The notes beneath the pieces are model-generated. The model was not told the DNA's origin and ran no database searches. It was given only the letters and a program-made list of their open reading frames with translations. Below, one piece after another: positions 28,416 through 36,558 of a stretch of DNA of 64,000 nt. Source of the DNA: Rhodobacterales bacterium (lineage in GTDB: Bacteria > Pseudomonadota > Alphaproteobacteria > Rhodobacterales > Rhodobacteraceae); contig PDRY01000018.1 of NCBI GenBank assembly GCA_002748265.1, forward strand, positions 62,001-126,000, given 5' to 3'. The first letter of the stretch is position 1. Each line of letters starts with the position of its first letter. The translations under genes were made by a program, and so were the position numbers.

Positions 28416-28434
28416 ATTTATGTTTTACATAAAT
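28416..28434. promoter_or_regulatory. perfect AT-rich palindrome upstream of the DUF2975-like gene (probable operator)
   Basis: ATTTATGT-TTT-ACATAAAT has 8-bp arms and a 3-base centre, and ends 27 bases before the ATG of the membrane protein gene. It is strikingly AT-rich in this genome and overlaps the likely promoter, as expected for an autoregulatory site of the Xre-type protein encoded downstream. Confidence 0.65.
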
Positions 28435-28460
28435 TGATTCGTCCTAAGGGGAATGTTTCC

Positions 28461-29015
28461 ATGTCGACCCTCCAATCTGATCTTGTGCGCTCCGACGCGC
28501 AGTTTTCCCGCCATGCGGGCATGATCTCTGCCGCGTGCCTGGGAATGGCGGTTGCCTTGCCGGTGCTGATGGTGATCAGCGGCGCGACAGGCGGGCTGCA
28601 AGACACCTTTGCCGATCTCGCGGGCCCGTCCGCCACGCTGTCGGCGACGCCTCTGACCCAGTTCAGCGCGCTCATCATTTCCATTGTTCCGGTGCTTTTT
28701 CTGTCGGCGGCGCTGCTTGCTGTTCGGCGCTGTTTTGCCGTGTTCGCAACCGGAGAGTGGTTCTCCCGGCTGCAGGCCGCTGCGCTGAGCCAGGCGGGGC
28801 GGTTCCTGGTCTGGGCCGGGCTGACCGGGCTCATTGTGCCGACGCTCCTGGGGCTGGTGCTGACCGCGGGAGCCCCGGCCGGGCAGCATGTGCTCAGCGT
28901 CACATTGGGGAGCACCCCTTTGCTCAGCCTCCTGCTGGGGGCGGTGCTGTGGGCTCTGGGCCATATGTGGGACCGCGCCTGCCTTCTGTCCGCTGAGAAC
29001 CGGCAGTTCGTCTGA
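28461..29015 (+). CDS. DUF2975-like integral membrane protein
   Basis: A 184-residue protein with four hydrophobic segments (about 21-42, 63-85, 111-134, 144-165). The segment RRCFAVFATGEWFSRLQAAAL between the second and third segments fits the DUF2975 cytoplasmic loop, where F..G..F is conserved. ATG 28461 has AAGGGGA upstream; the frame is open slightly further but that extension lies in the palindrome. It overlaps the Xre gene by one base (TGATG), the common DUF2975-HTH pairing. Function is unknown; a membrane partner that modulates the regulator is plausible. Confidence 0.75.
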   Translation: MSTLQSDLVRSDAQFSRHAGMISAACLGMAVALPVLMVISGATGGLQDTFADLAGPSATLSATPLTQFSALIISIVPVLFLSAALLAVRRCFAVFATGEWFSRLQAAALSQAGRFLVWAGLTGLIVPTLLGLVLTAGAPAGQHVLSVTLGSTPLLSLLLGAVLWALGHMWDRACLLSAENRQFV

Positions 29016-29242
29016 TGCCGATCATTGTCAGATTGGACGTGATGCTGGCCCGCCGCAAAGCCAGCTCAAAAGACCTGGCCGCGCGGATCGGCATCTCCGA
29101 GCCGAACCTGTCCTTGCTCAAGCGCGGCCATGTGAAGGGCGTCCGGTTCGAGACGCTCTCGCGCATCTGTGCAGAGCTGGACTGCCAGCCCGGCGATCTT
29201 CTGGAATATGTGCCCGAGGAAGAATCGGATACGCCTGAGTGA
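29015..29242 (+). CDS. Xre/Cro-type small transcriptional regulator (YozG-like)
   Basis: A 75-residue protein that is almost entirely one helix-turn-helix: KDLAARIGISEPNLSLLKRGHVKGVRF followed by ETLSRICAELDCQPGDLLEYVP. This is the YozG-like pattern found beside DUF2975 proteins. It has no separate effector domain. It should bind the palindrome at 28416-28434 and regulate its own operon. Translation is coupled to the membrane protein gene by the TGATG overlap. Confidence 0.9.
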   Translation: MPIIVRLDVMLARRKASSKDLAARIGISEPNLSLLKRGHVKGVRFETLSRICAELDCQPGDLLEYVPEEESDTPE

Positions 29243-29278
29243 CGCGCTGCCACCGGGCTGCTCTTCGGTTGGCGTCAC

Positions 29279-29303
29279 AGCGCGAGGGCCGGGGCCCCGC
29301 GCT
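29279..29303. terminator. hairpin between converging genes
   Basis: AGCGCG/CGCGCT continued by GGGC/GCCC with one bulged A gives about 10 bp. It lies between the Xre gene and the opposing 249-residue gene, overlapping the latter's stop. There is no T-run, so it is only a possible bidirectional terminator. Confidence 0.35.
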
Positions 29304-30051
29304 ACTGCATGTAGGACGTGATCGCGGGGCGATCGGCGTCAAAGACCAGCCCGGTCGAGCCGCTCAGATGCTTCGCCATCTCGTCCCGTGCTTCGGTTGA
29401 GGAGGCGACCCATGCCGTCTCGTCCGGCCTCAGGGGGGTGAGCGCAGCCATGCGAATCCCGCCTTCGGTCCGGGCCGGGCGGGTGGCGTGGCCCATCCCG
29501 ATCAGCACACCTTGATGCTGTTCCGCAGACACCCAACCCGGAGCCAGCTCCTGACCCACAGGAACCTCCATCGACAGCAATCCCATATGGTCGAGCAACG
29601 GGCCGATATCTCCATGGGCTGCGATGTTTTGTGCCGCCGCGGCGACCAGCTGGAACCAGGGGCTGTTCATGATCTCTTCTTGCGTGGCCTGCGCCGCGCC
29701 CGCGATCTCCAGGTAGACCTCCATGCCAAAGCCGTTGCCGCCATGGTCGTTCTCGAACGGATCGCTCAAGCCGTCCGAGGCGAGGATCATCCGATCTTCG
29801 TTGCGGATCACGCGGTAGGCCTGCCGGGTGGTCGGCCAGGCCGGCCCGCCCAGAAGCTGAGGGCTGATGAGATGCGTCAGGAAATCCGTGTCGACCGAGC
29901 CGCACGCGGACCAGTAGGCATCCCGGTCCGCCTGGGTGCGTTCGCAGGCGCGCTCCCACGCCGCCTGCGCCGCCTCGTTCGTCGCCTCGGCCGCGTTTGG
30001 CGGCACCTCGGCTTTCGACTTCGACCGGCCAAGCAGTCGCTTCCACCACAT
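29302..30051 (-). CDS. hypothetical protein, 249 residues
   Basis: I do not recognise this protein. It starts MWWKRLLGRSKSK (basic, aromatic, not a signal peptide), then has an Ala/Glu/Arg helix (about 20-45). A mixed alpha/beta body contains LGGPAWPTTRQAYRVIRNEDRMILASDGLSDPF, GNGFGMEVYLEIAG and GLLSMEVPVGQELAPGWVS. The general look (Trp-Pro, IxSxGLSDPF, GVLIGM) loosely recalls SUFU-like or immunity-type beta domains, but this is a weak impression. It starts 23 bases after the gcdH stop on the same strand and is probably cotranscribed with it. Confidence 0.75.
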   Translation of the reverse strand: MWWKRLLGRSKSKAEVPPNAAEATNEAAQAAWERACERTQADRDAYWSACGSVDTDFLTHLISPQLLGGPAWPTTRQAYRVIRNEDRMILASDGLSDPFENDHGGNGFGMEVYLEIAGAAQATQEEIMNSPWFQLVAAAAQNIAAHGDIGPLLDHMGLLSMEVPVGQELAPGWVSAEQHQGVLIGMGHATRPARTEGGIRMAALTPLRPDETAWVASSTEARDEMAKHLSGSTGLVFDADRPAITSYMQ

Positions 30052-30074
30052 GTTTCAGCCCTCCAATTGCCTCA

Positions 30075-31292
30075 CTACATGAAGGCCTGAAGCCCCGTTT
30101 GCGCGCGCCCCAAGATCAGCGCATGCACGTCATGCGCCCCTTCATAGGTGTTCACCGTTTCCAGATTTACCATGTGGCGAATGACTTCGTATTCCAACGA
30201 AATTCCGTTGCCCCCATGCATGTCCCGAGCCAGCCGCGCTATGTCGAGCGCCTTGCCGCAATTGTTGCGCTTCAGCAGGGACACGGCCTCGGGCGAGGCG
30301 ACACCCGCCTCCATCATGCGGCCCAGTTGCAAAACGCCCTGCAGGCCCAGGGTGATCTCTGTCTGCATGTCGGCCAGCTTCTTCTGGTACAGCTGCGTCT
30401 GCGCGAGCGGCCGTCCGAACTGTTTGCGATCCAGCCCGTAGGCGCGCGCGGCATGCCAGCACGCTTCGGCGGCGCCCATGACGCCCCAGGCGATGCCATA
30501 GCGCGCCCGGTTCAGACAGCCGAACGGGCCCTTGAGCCCTTCGACATTCGGCAGGAGGGCATCTTCGCCCACCTCCACGTTGTCCAGCACGATTTCCCCG
30601 GTGATCGAGGCGCGCAGGCTCATCTTGTTTTCAATCTTGGGCGCGGAGAGGCCTTTCGCACCTTTCTCAAGGACAAAGCCCCGGATCTTGCCGCCATGGG
30701 CGTCGGATTTGGCCCAGACGACGAACACATCCGCGATCGGCGCGTTCGAGATCCACATCTTCGATCCGGTCAGCACATAGCCGCCCTGAACCTTCTCGGC
30801 GCGGGTCTTCATGGAGCCGGGGTCGGACCCGGCTTCGGGCTCCGTCAGGCCAAAGCAGCCAATCCATTCGCCGCTGGCCAGCTTGGGCAGGTATTTGCGC
30901 CGCTGCTCCTCCGAGCCGTAAGCTTGGATCGGATACATGATCAGCGAGGACTGAACGCTCATCATCGAGCGATAGCCCGAATCCACGCGCTCCACCTCGC
31001 GGGCGATCAGGCCATAGCTGACATAGCCCGCGCCCAGCCCGCCGTATTCTTCGGGGACGGTGACGCCCAGCAATCCGGCGGCGCCCATTTCGGAAAAGAT
31101 CGCGGGATCAGTCGTTTCATGGGCGAAGGCATCGTTGACGCGCGGCTGGAGGTTGCTCTGACAGAACGCATGGGCCGCGTCGCGCAGCATCCGCTCATCC
31201 TCGGACAATTGGCTGTCCAGGTGAAGCGGGTCTTCCCAGGTGAAGGGTCCGAGTTCGGGGCCATGTCCCTTGGTGTCGCTGGCGCTCATCAT
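30075..31292 (-). CDS. gcdH: glutaryl-CoA dehydrogenase
   Basis: FAD-dependent oxidative decarboxylation of glutaryl-CoA to crotonyl-CoA in lysine/tryptophan breakdown. The 405-residue protein has acyl-CoA dehydrogenase signatures [18 protein letters not shown] and DMHGGNGIS, and the catalytic Glu in [20 protein letters not shown], which is the glutaryl-CoA form of the site. There are two adjacent ATG codons, 31292 and 31289; AGGAG lies four bases before the first and seven before the second, so the second may be used. The 249-residue unknown gene follows it. Confidence 0.94.
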   Translation of the reverse strand: MMSASDTKGHGPELGPFTWEDPLHLDSQLSEDERMLRDAAHAFCQSNLQPRVNDAFAHETTDPAIFSEMGAAGLLGVTVPEEYGGLGAGYVSYGLIAREVERVDSGYRSMMSVQSSLIMYPIQAYGSEEQRRKYLPKLASGEWIGCFGLTEPEAGSDPGSMKTRAEKVQGGYVLTGSKMWISNAPIADVFVVWAKSDAHGGKIRGFVLEKGAKGLSAPKIENKMSLRASITGEIVLDNVEVGEDALLPNVEGLKGPFGCLNRARYGIAWGVMGAAEACWHAARAYGLDRKQFGRPLAQTQLYQKKLADMQTEITLGLQGVLQLGRMMEAGVASPEAVSLLKRNNCGKALDIARLARDMHGGNGISLEYEVIRHMVNLETVNTYEGAHDVHALILGRAQTGLQAFM

Positions 31293-31408
31293 GTATCTCC
31301 TCTTATGTGCCCAAGACCTAGCCTGACGCGGGGTCGGGGGCAATCTGCTGCGGCGGTCTGAACACGGTTCTCCTTTCCTTGGCCCGTTCCGTCTGCCACC
31401 AAGGCCCC

Positions 31409-32167
31409 ATGACGTTTTCTGATCTTGCCCTCCTGATCCCCGCCGGGCTCCTCGCCGGAGCCATGAATGCCATTGCAGGCGGAGGCACATTCGTGACCTT
31501 CCCGGCGCTCATCGCCCTGGGTCTGCCGCCGGTGGCCGCCAATGCAACGGCGACGCTTTCTGCGTTGCCGGGGTACTTCTCCGGCGCCGCCGCCTTTCGC
31601 GAAGACATCGCCAATGAACGCCGCTTCCCGCTTTGGCAGTTGATCGCAACGGCTCTGGTCGGCGGCCTGTGCGGCGCGCTGCTTCTGATCGCCACGCCCT
31701 CGAAGGCCTTCGCAGGGGCGGTGCCGTGGCTGCTGCTGATCGCCACCTTGCTGTTCGCGCTTGGCCCCCGGCTGGTTGCGATCATGCGCGCGCGGGCGGG
31801 GCGTGAAGCTGGGCTCTGGACCATGGTCGGTGTGCTCGGGCTCGTCTGTCTCTATGGCGGGTATTTCAACGGAGGGCTGGGCATCCTGCTGCTCGCCGGT
31901 CTGGGCCTGATCGGGCTGAGCGATCTCAACGCGATGAACGGGCTCAAGAACCTGATGAGCGGCTCCATCGCCACGATCTCGGCGGTGCCGTTCGCCTTGG
32001 CTGGCGTGGTGCACTGGCCCGAAGGCGCGGCGATGGCCGTGGCGACCATGCTGGGCGCCTATGGCGGAGGCCGGCTGGCCCGGCGCTTGCCCGACCAAAG
32101 ACTGATCCGCTGGGGCGTGATCGCCATCGGCCTGGGGATGAGCGCGCTGTTCTTCGCCCGCGCTTGA
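31409..32167 (+). CDS. TauE/SafE-family sulfite exporter-like permease
   Basis: A 252-residue membrane protein with about eight hydrophobic segments. The family signature [30 protein letters not shown] is near the N-terminus, and the second repeat has the matching [20 protein letters not shown] and [17 protein letters not shown]. Members export small anions such as sulfite or sulfoacetate, but this subgroup is broad. ATG 31409 starts the first membrane segment. The AAA gene follows 32 bases later and may share its transcript. Confidence 0.88.
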   Translation: MTFSDLALLIPAGLLAGAMNAIAGGGTFVTFPALIALGLPPVAANATATLSALPGYFSGAAAFREDIANERRFPLWQLIATALVGGLCGALLLIATPSKAFAGAVPWLLLIATLLFALGPRLVAIMRARAGREAGLWTMVGVLGLVCLYGGYFNGGLGILLLAGLGLIGLSDLNAMNGLKNLMSGSIATISAVPFALAGVVHWPEGAAMAVATMLGAYGGGRLARRLPDQRLIRWGVIAIGLGMSALFFARA

Positions 32168-32199
32168 CGCGTGGCACGTCGGCGGCGCACCATCGCGCC

Positions 32200-33084
32200 A
32201 TGAACAGCATTGACGACGTGCAATCCGCGCTCGCCGCACAGGACTATGTCTGCGACCGCAGCCTGGCCACGGTGGCGTTTCTCAGCCTGCGCCTAGGGCG
32301 GCCGCTCTTCCTCGAAGGTGATCCCGGCACCGGTAAGACCGAAATCGCCAAGGCACTCGCCGCCGCGCTCGACCGGCCCCTGATCCGGTTGCAATGCTAT
32401 GAGGGCCTCGACACGGCGAGCGCCGTCTATGAATGGAACTTCCCTGCCCAGATGGTCGCCCTGCGCGCCGCCGAAGCCGCTGGGGGCGCGGATCGCGATG
32501 CGTTGACCGATGACCTCTTCTCTGAACGCTTCTTGGTCGAGCGCCCGCTGCTCAAGGCGATGCGCGGCGGGGCGCCGGTCCTGCTGATCGACGAGATCGA
32601 CCGCACCGACGAGCCGTTCGAAGCCTTCCTGCTGGAGGCGCTGTCGGATTTCCAGGTCACGATCCCCGAACTCGGCACGATCACGGCACAAGAACCGCCC
32701 TTGGTGGTGCTCACCTCCAACCGCACCCGCGAGGTCCACGACGCCCTCAAGCGCCGTTGCCTCTACCACTGGGTCGGCTACCCGGATTTCGCGCGCGAGC
32801 TCGACATCCTCAACGCCCGCGCGCCGGGCCTGCCGGAAACCCTCTCGCGCGATGTCGTCGCCTTCGTGCAGCACCTGCGCAGCGAAGACCTATTCAAACG
32901 TCCCGGGGTGGCGGAAACCATCGACTGGGCCAAATGCCTGCTCGCGCTCGACGTGATCGAACTCTCCCCGGAGGTGATCTCCGACACGCTGGGCGCGATC
33001 CTGAAATACCAGGACGACATCCAAAAACTCCACGGCTCCGAAGCAGCCCGGCTGCTGGAGGAAAGCCGAACCCAGATCACGTGA
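32200..33084 (+). CDS. MoxR-type AAA+ ATPase
   Basis: A 294-residue AAA+ ATPase, CoxD/MoxR-like, which works with a VWA protein to insert metals into or remodel a target complex. Walker A GDPGTGKTE is at 40-48, Walker B VLLIDEIDR at 127-135, and sensor 1 LTSNRTREVHDALKRRC follows. ATG 32200 gives the usual N-terminus. The VWA partner gene follows 88 bases later with a repeat element between them. No CO dehydrogenase genes (coxMSL) are present in the window. Confidence 0.92.
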   Translation: MNSIDDVQSALAAQDYVCDRSLATVAFLSLRLGRPLFLEGDPGTGKTEIAKALAAALDRPLIRLQCYEGLDTASAVYEWNFPAQMVALRAAEAAGGADRDALTDDLFSERFLVERPLLKAMRGGAPVLLIDEIDRTDEPFEAFLLEALSDFQVTIPELGTITAQEPPLVVLTSNRTREVHDALKRRCLYHWVGYPDFARELDILNARAPGLPETLSRDVVAFVQHLRSEDLFKRPGVAETIDWAKCLLALDVIELSPEVISDTLGAILKYQDDIQKLHGSEAARLLEESRTQIT

Positions 33085-33090
33085 TGCCTG

Positions 33091-33169
33091 CTCTTCTTAT
33101 TTGTCCAAATACCTCGGGGGGTGCGGGGGGCAGCGCCCCCCGCGGATCGCGCCGTCAGGCCCGAAACCG
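33091..33169 (+). repeat. composite intergenic repeat, copy C
   Basis: The head CTTCTTATTTGTCCAAATACC (TATTTG-TC-CAAATA, 33098-33111) is followed by CTCGGGG and a 9-bp perfect hairpin GCGGGGGGC-AGC-GCCCCCCGC (33123-33143). The tail GATCGCGCCGTCAGGCCCG and GAAACC resembles the tails of copies D and E. It fills the gap between the MoxR and VWA genes. Confidence 0.78.
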
Positions 33170-33172
33170 CTG

Positions 33173-34420
33173 ATGGTCCAACTGGCCGATCTTCCCCTGC
33201 CGGACCACCCCCGGTTGGCCGAGAACATCACCCATTTCGTGCGCGCGCTGCGCCGGGCGGGGCTCCCCGTTGGGCCCGGCCATGTGATCGACGCCGCCCG
33301 CGCCGTGGCTGAAGCGGGCTTCACCCGGCGCAGTGATTTCTACTGGACGCTCCATGCCTGCCTGACCTCGCGGCCCGAACACCATGCTGTGTTCGATCAG
33401 GTGTTTCGGCTCTACTGGCGTGATCCGCGCTTCATGGAGCACATGATGGCCATGCTTCTGCCCATGGTGCGCGGGGTGCAGGACGAACGCGCCGCCCAGC
33501 CCGCCGCGCGCCGCGCTGCCGAGGCGCTGCTCGATGGCCACGCGCCCGAGCAGCCCGAGCCAGAGGCGCCGCCCGAAGAGATCGAGATCAGCTTTGACGC
33601 AAGCCGCACGGCATCGGCCCGGGAACGCCTGCGCACGCTCGATTTCGAGCAGATGAGCCCCGAAGAGCTGGCCCGCGCGAAGGCGGCGCTCGCCCGCATG
33701 GTGCTGCGGGTGCCGCCGCTGCCCAGCCGACGTTTTCACGCGGCGCCCGGAGCGACCTCCGATCCGCGTCGGACCTTGCGGCGGATGATGCGCCAGGGCG
33801 GCACGTTGACCCGGATCGAAACCCGCCGCCGCGCCACCCGCCCGCCGAGCCTTGTCGTGCTGTGCGATATTTCGGGCTCAATGAGCCGCTATGCGCGCAC
33901 GATCTTGCATTTCATCCACGCCACAAAATCCCAGCCCGGCGCGGGCTGGCGCAATGTCCACGCCTTCACCTTTGGCACACGGCTGACCAACATCACCTGC
34001 CACATGGAGGGCCGCGACATCGACGCGGCGCTGCATGCGGCCGGGGCGGAGGCCCAGGACTGGGAGGGCGGTACCCGGATCGGGGCGTGCCTCTCTGCCT
34101 TCAACCGGGACTGGTCGCGCCGGGTGCTGGGGCAGGGCGCGGTGGTGCTGCTGATCACCGACGGGCTGGAGCGCGACCCCGGCGGCGAGCTTGGCGCCGC
34201 ATCGGAGCGGCTGGCCCTGTCCTGCAAGCGGCTGATCTGGGTGAACCCGCTGCTACGCTTTGATGGGTTCGCGCCAAAAGTAGCGGGCATCCGGGCGATT
34301 CTGCCCCATGTCGATGCGATCCTGCCGGGGCATGACATCGCGTCGATTGAAGGTCTGGTGGCGGCGATAGGCGATCCCAATGGCGGGGGGCACAAGGCGC
34401 GGCTGATGGCGGCGCTGTGA
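33173..34420 (+). CDS. VWA-domain protein, CoxE-like
   Basis: A 415-residue partner of the preceding AAA+ ATPase. The N-terminal helical region (about 1-200) matches CoxE/YehP-like proteins, with a Pro/Glu-rich linker at 124-138. The C-terminal von Willebrand A domain has the metal-binding DISGS (232-236) and GGTRIGACLSAFN. ATG 33173 is preferred because an earlier in-frame start would translate the repeat element; no good ribosome site is visible, so coupling or a leader structure may matter. The target complex is unknown. Confidence 0.9.
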   Translation: MVQLADLPLPDHPRLAENITHFVRALRRAGLPVGPGHVIDAARAVAEAGFTRRSDFYWTLHACLTSRPEHHAVFDQVFRLYWRDPRFMEHMMAMLLPMVRGVQDERAAQPAARRAAEALLDGHAPEQPEPEAPPEEIEISFDASRTASARERLRTLDFEQMSPEELARAKAALARMVLRVPPLPSRRFHAAPGATSDPRRTLRRMMRQGGTLTRIETRRRATRPPSLVVLCDISGSMSRYARTILHFIHATKSQPGAGWRNVHAFTFGTRLTNITCHMEGRDIDAALHAAGAEAQDWEGGTRIGACLSAFNRDWSRRVLGQGAVVLLITDGLERDPGGELGAASERLALSCKRLIWVNPLLRFDGFAPKVAGIRAILPHVDAILPGHDIASIEGLVAAIGDPNGGGHKARLMAAL

Positions 34421-34447
34421 CCTCGGGCTTGCCTCCCGGGAGGCTTG

Positions 34448-34678
34448 TCAGTCCTTGGAGCGGCGCTTGCGTCCGCCGCGCCGCTGGGTCAGGCGACTGG
34501 CGCGGTCGGGCAGGGTGCTCATGATCTCGCGCCGCTCTTGCGGCGCCATGCGCGACCATGTGCCGATCTCTTCGAGCGTGCGGTAGCAGCCGGTACAGAT
34601 CCGCTCTTCCGGGTGGATGACACAGATCTTGATGCAGGGGCTCTCAATCTCGTCGCGGGACCAGATGTCATCGCTCAT
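34448..34678 (-). CDS. DUF1289 family protein
   Basis: A 76-residue protein with the DUF1289 cysteine pattern: SPCIKICVIHPEERICTGCYRTLEEIGTW (CxxxC...CxxC), suited to binding a metal or iron-sulfur cluster, followed by a basic C-terminal tail RRGGRKRRSK. Function is not established. Its start overlaps the end of ruvX by 11 bases, so it is the last gene of a ccmI-ruvX-DUF1289 unit. Confidence 0.9.
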   Translation of the reverse strand: MSDDIWSRDEIESPCIKICVIHPEERICTGCYRTLEEIGTWSRMAPQERREIMSTLPDRASRLTQRRGGRKRRSKD

Positions 34679-35150
34679 GGGCGGCTCCCAGATGGGTCAG
34701 GCGGTCAAGCAGCCCTTGCAGGATGTAGGCGGCGGCCACGTGGTCGATCACTTCGGCGCGGCGCTTGCGGGACGTGTCGGCCTCCAGCAGGGCGCGCTCT
34801 GCTGCGACGGTGGAGAGGCGCTCGTCCCAGAAGGTGATCGGCAGATCGGTGAGCCGCTCAAGATTGCGCGCAAAGGCGCGGGTGGACTGGCAGCGCGGGC
34901 CTTCGGTGCCGTCCATATTGCGCGGCAGGCCCAAAACGATCCCGCCCAGCTCGTGGGTCTTTGCGATCTCCAAAAGGCGGGCGGCGTCCAGCGTGAATTT
35001 CGCCCGCTTGATCGTCTCCAGCGGGGAGGCGATGGCGCGCATCCGGTCGGACAGCGCAACGCCAATCGTCTTGGTGCCCAGATCGAGCCCGGCGAGCGGC
35101 GCCATGGGCGCGATCGCTTGCGCGAAATCAGCGGCGTCTTCGCAGATCAT
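34668..35150 (-). CDS. ruvX: putative pre-16S rRNA nuclease / RuvX (YqgF)
   Basis: RNase H-fold protein implicated in processing the 16S rRNA 5' end and once proposed as a Holliday junction resolvase. The 160-residue protein has APLAGLDLGTKTIGVALSD (first catalytic Asp), GGIVLGLPRNMDGTEGP, and FWDERLSTVAAERAL (second acidic residue), ending in DHVAAAYILQGLLD. The ATG at 35150 overlaps the ccmI stop (ATGA). Confidence 0.95.
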   Translation of the reverse strand: MICEDAADFAQAIAPMAPLAGLDLGTKTIGVALSDRMRAIASPLETIKRAKFTLDAARLLEIAKTHELGGIVLGLPRNMDGTEGPRCQSTRAFARNLERLTDLPITFWDERLSTVAAERALLEADTSRKRRAEVIDHVAAAYILQGLLDRLTHLGAAHER

Positions 35151-36379
35151 TGCAAGCCCGCCTGGGTGGCGGCCTGAACGATGGTTTCGAAATCGGGCTG
35201 GCCTTCGAAGCGCCCCTTGGCCTCATCATAGATGGCTTGTGCGCGCTCCGTGTCGCCCAGAACGCCAAGCGCAGAGATCAGCCGGGCCCATTCCTGCGCG
35301 GAGCCGCCTTCGGTGGCGAGCCGGTTCGAGAGCTGCTCGACCATCCCGGCGATCATCTGCTGGCGCTCTTCTGGCGTCATGTCGGCGGCGGCGTCCATGT
35401 CTTCGGCGGTAGGGCCGCGCATCATCGGGCCAGCCGGAGCCGCTGCCGCGGCGGGAAGCGTGTAGTCGATTCCGGCGCGCTGTGCGGCGTTTTCGATCAT
35501 CCGGCGGGCCAGGGCGGTATGGGGCGTGTTCCCGCCCTCATCGACCAGTTCCTGCCACAGCCGGAATGCCACGTCGGGGCGGTCGGTGAAGTCGTAGAGC
35601 AGCCCTATATAATAGCGTCCCGCCGCGTTGGTCGGGTCATCCTTGAGGATGGCGCGGGCCACGGCCTCCGCCTCGGGTGAGACATACCCCTGGACCTGAT
35701 ACACCATCAGATCCAGCAGCAGCATCCGGTCTTCGATCGGCGGGGTGTCCTGGAGCGCGATAACCTTCTCTTGCGCGACGATGGCGGCGTCGAACTGACC
35801 AAGGTTGGCCTCGTGCCGGGCCAGAAGCCGTTGACCTTCAAGATCGTCCGGGTTGTCGATCACCGCAGTGCGGAGCTGTTCGATCATCTCGATATAGGCG
35901 GGATCGGCGCGCTCAAGCGCCGGGGAGGGCGGCATCCTGGCGATCATATCGGCCTGAGACATCCGGGTGTCGCGCGCCTCTTCCGATGCCGCCAGCCGGG
36001 CTTTGAGCGGCAGGTCGGGATAGCCCGGAGCGCCGATGGATGTGTAGAGAAACGCTGCACCCCCAAGGATCAGCAGGCCCACGATGGTGGACAAAACGAT
36101 GGAACCATCCCGCCCTGGCGCGCCCATGGGTGCGGCGCTTTCGCTGCGCGCGCGATCGGCGGCGAGCATCCGGCGCGCCACTTCGGTGCGGGTGCGTTCG
36201 GCTTCGGTCGCGTCCAGCGTCCCGCGCGCCACGTCCCGGTCGATTTCCTCTAGCTGGGCGCGGAAGATGGCGATGTCTTTGCTTTCTTCGGCGGGCGTCT
36301 GCGCGCGCGTGCGCAACAGAGGCCGGAGCACCAATACGGCGGCCGCGAGGGTCAGAACGGCGCAGATAACGTAGAACAT
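35147..36379 (-). CDS. ccmI: cytochrome c biogenesis protein CcmI
   Basis: Chaperone that presents apocytochrome c to CcmF/CcmH. The 410-residue protein has an N-terminal membrane helix (about 3-20), a cytoplasmic-loop leucine-zipper-like region (AIFRAQLEEIDRDVARGTLD), a second helix (about 93-112), then a TPR-rich periplasmic part (about 165-290) with DDLEGQRLLARHEANLGQFDAA and GRYYIGLLYDFTDRPDVAFRLW. It is encoded 19 kb from ccmF-ccmH, so the ccm genes are split here. Confidence 0.92.
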   Translation of the reverse strand: MFYVICAVLTLAAAVLVLRPLLRTRAQTPAEESKDIAIFRAQLEEIDRDVARGTLDATEAERTRTEVARRMLAADRARSESAAPMGAPGRDGSIVLSTIVGLLILGGAAFLYTSIGAPGYPDLPLKARLAASEEARDTRMSQADMIARMPPSPALERADPAYIEMIEQLRTAVIDNPDDLEGQRLLARHEANLGQFDAAIVAQEKVIALQDTPPIEDRMLLLDLMVYQVQGYVSPEAEAVARAILKDDPTNAAGRYYIGLLYDFTDRPDVAFRLWQELVDEGGNTPHTALARRMIENAAQRAGIDYTLPAAAAAPAGPMMRGPTAEDMDAAADMTPEERQQMIAGMVEQLSNRLATEGGSAQEWARLISALGVLGDTERAQAIYDEAKGRFEGQPDFETIVQAATQAGLQ

Positions 36380-36558
36380 GAATGCCCCTTTTGCTTGCTG
36401 CGCCTGACTTAACCATCATGGCGCGGAAGCGGAAGGGGGCGGGATGGGCGCCAATGTCGCATTCGGTCGCTAACGCGCCGTTCTTTGGTGGGGTTTCCCC
36501 CCGGTCCCGGTCCAGTTATGGCTAGGCTCAACCATTCCGACCCCAGGAGGCGCTCCCT

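Noticed and set aside
33101-33172. Upstream in-frame start for the VWA protein
   Set aside because: The extra 24 residues would be translated from the repeat element (its G/C hairpin), and no family member begins that way.
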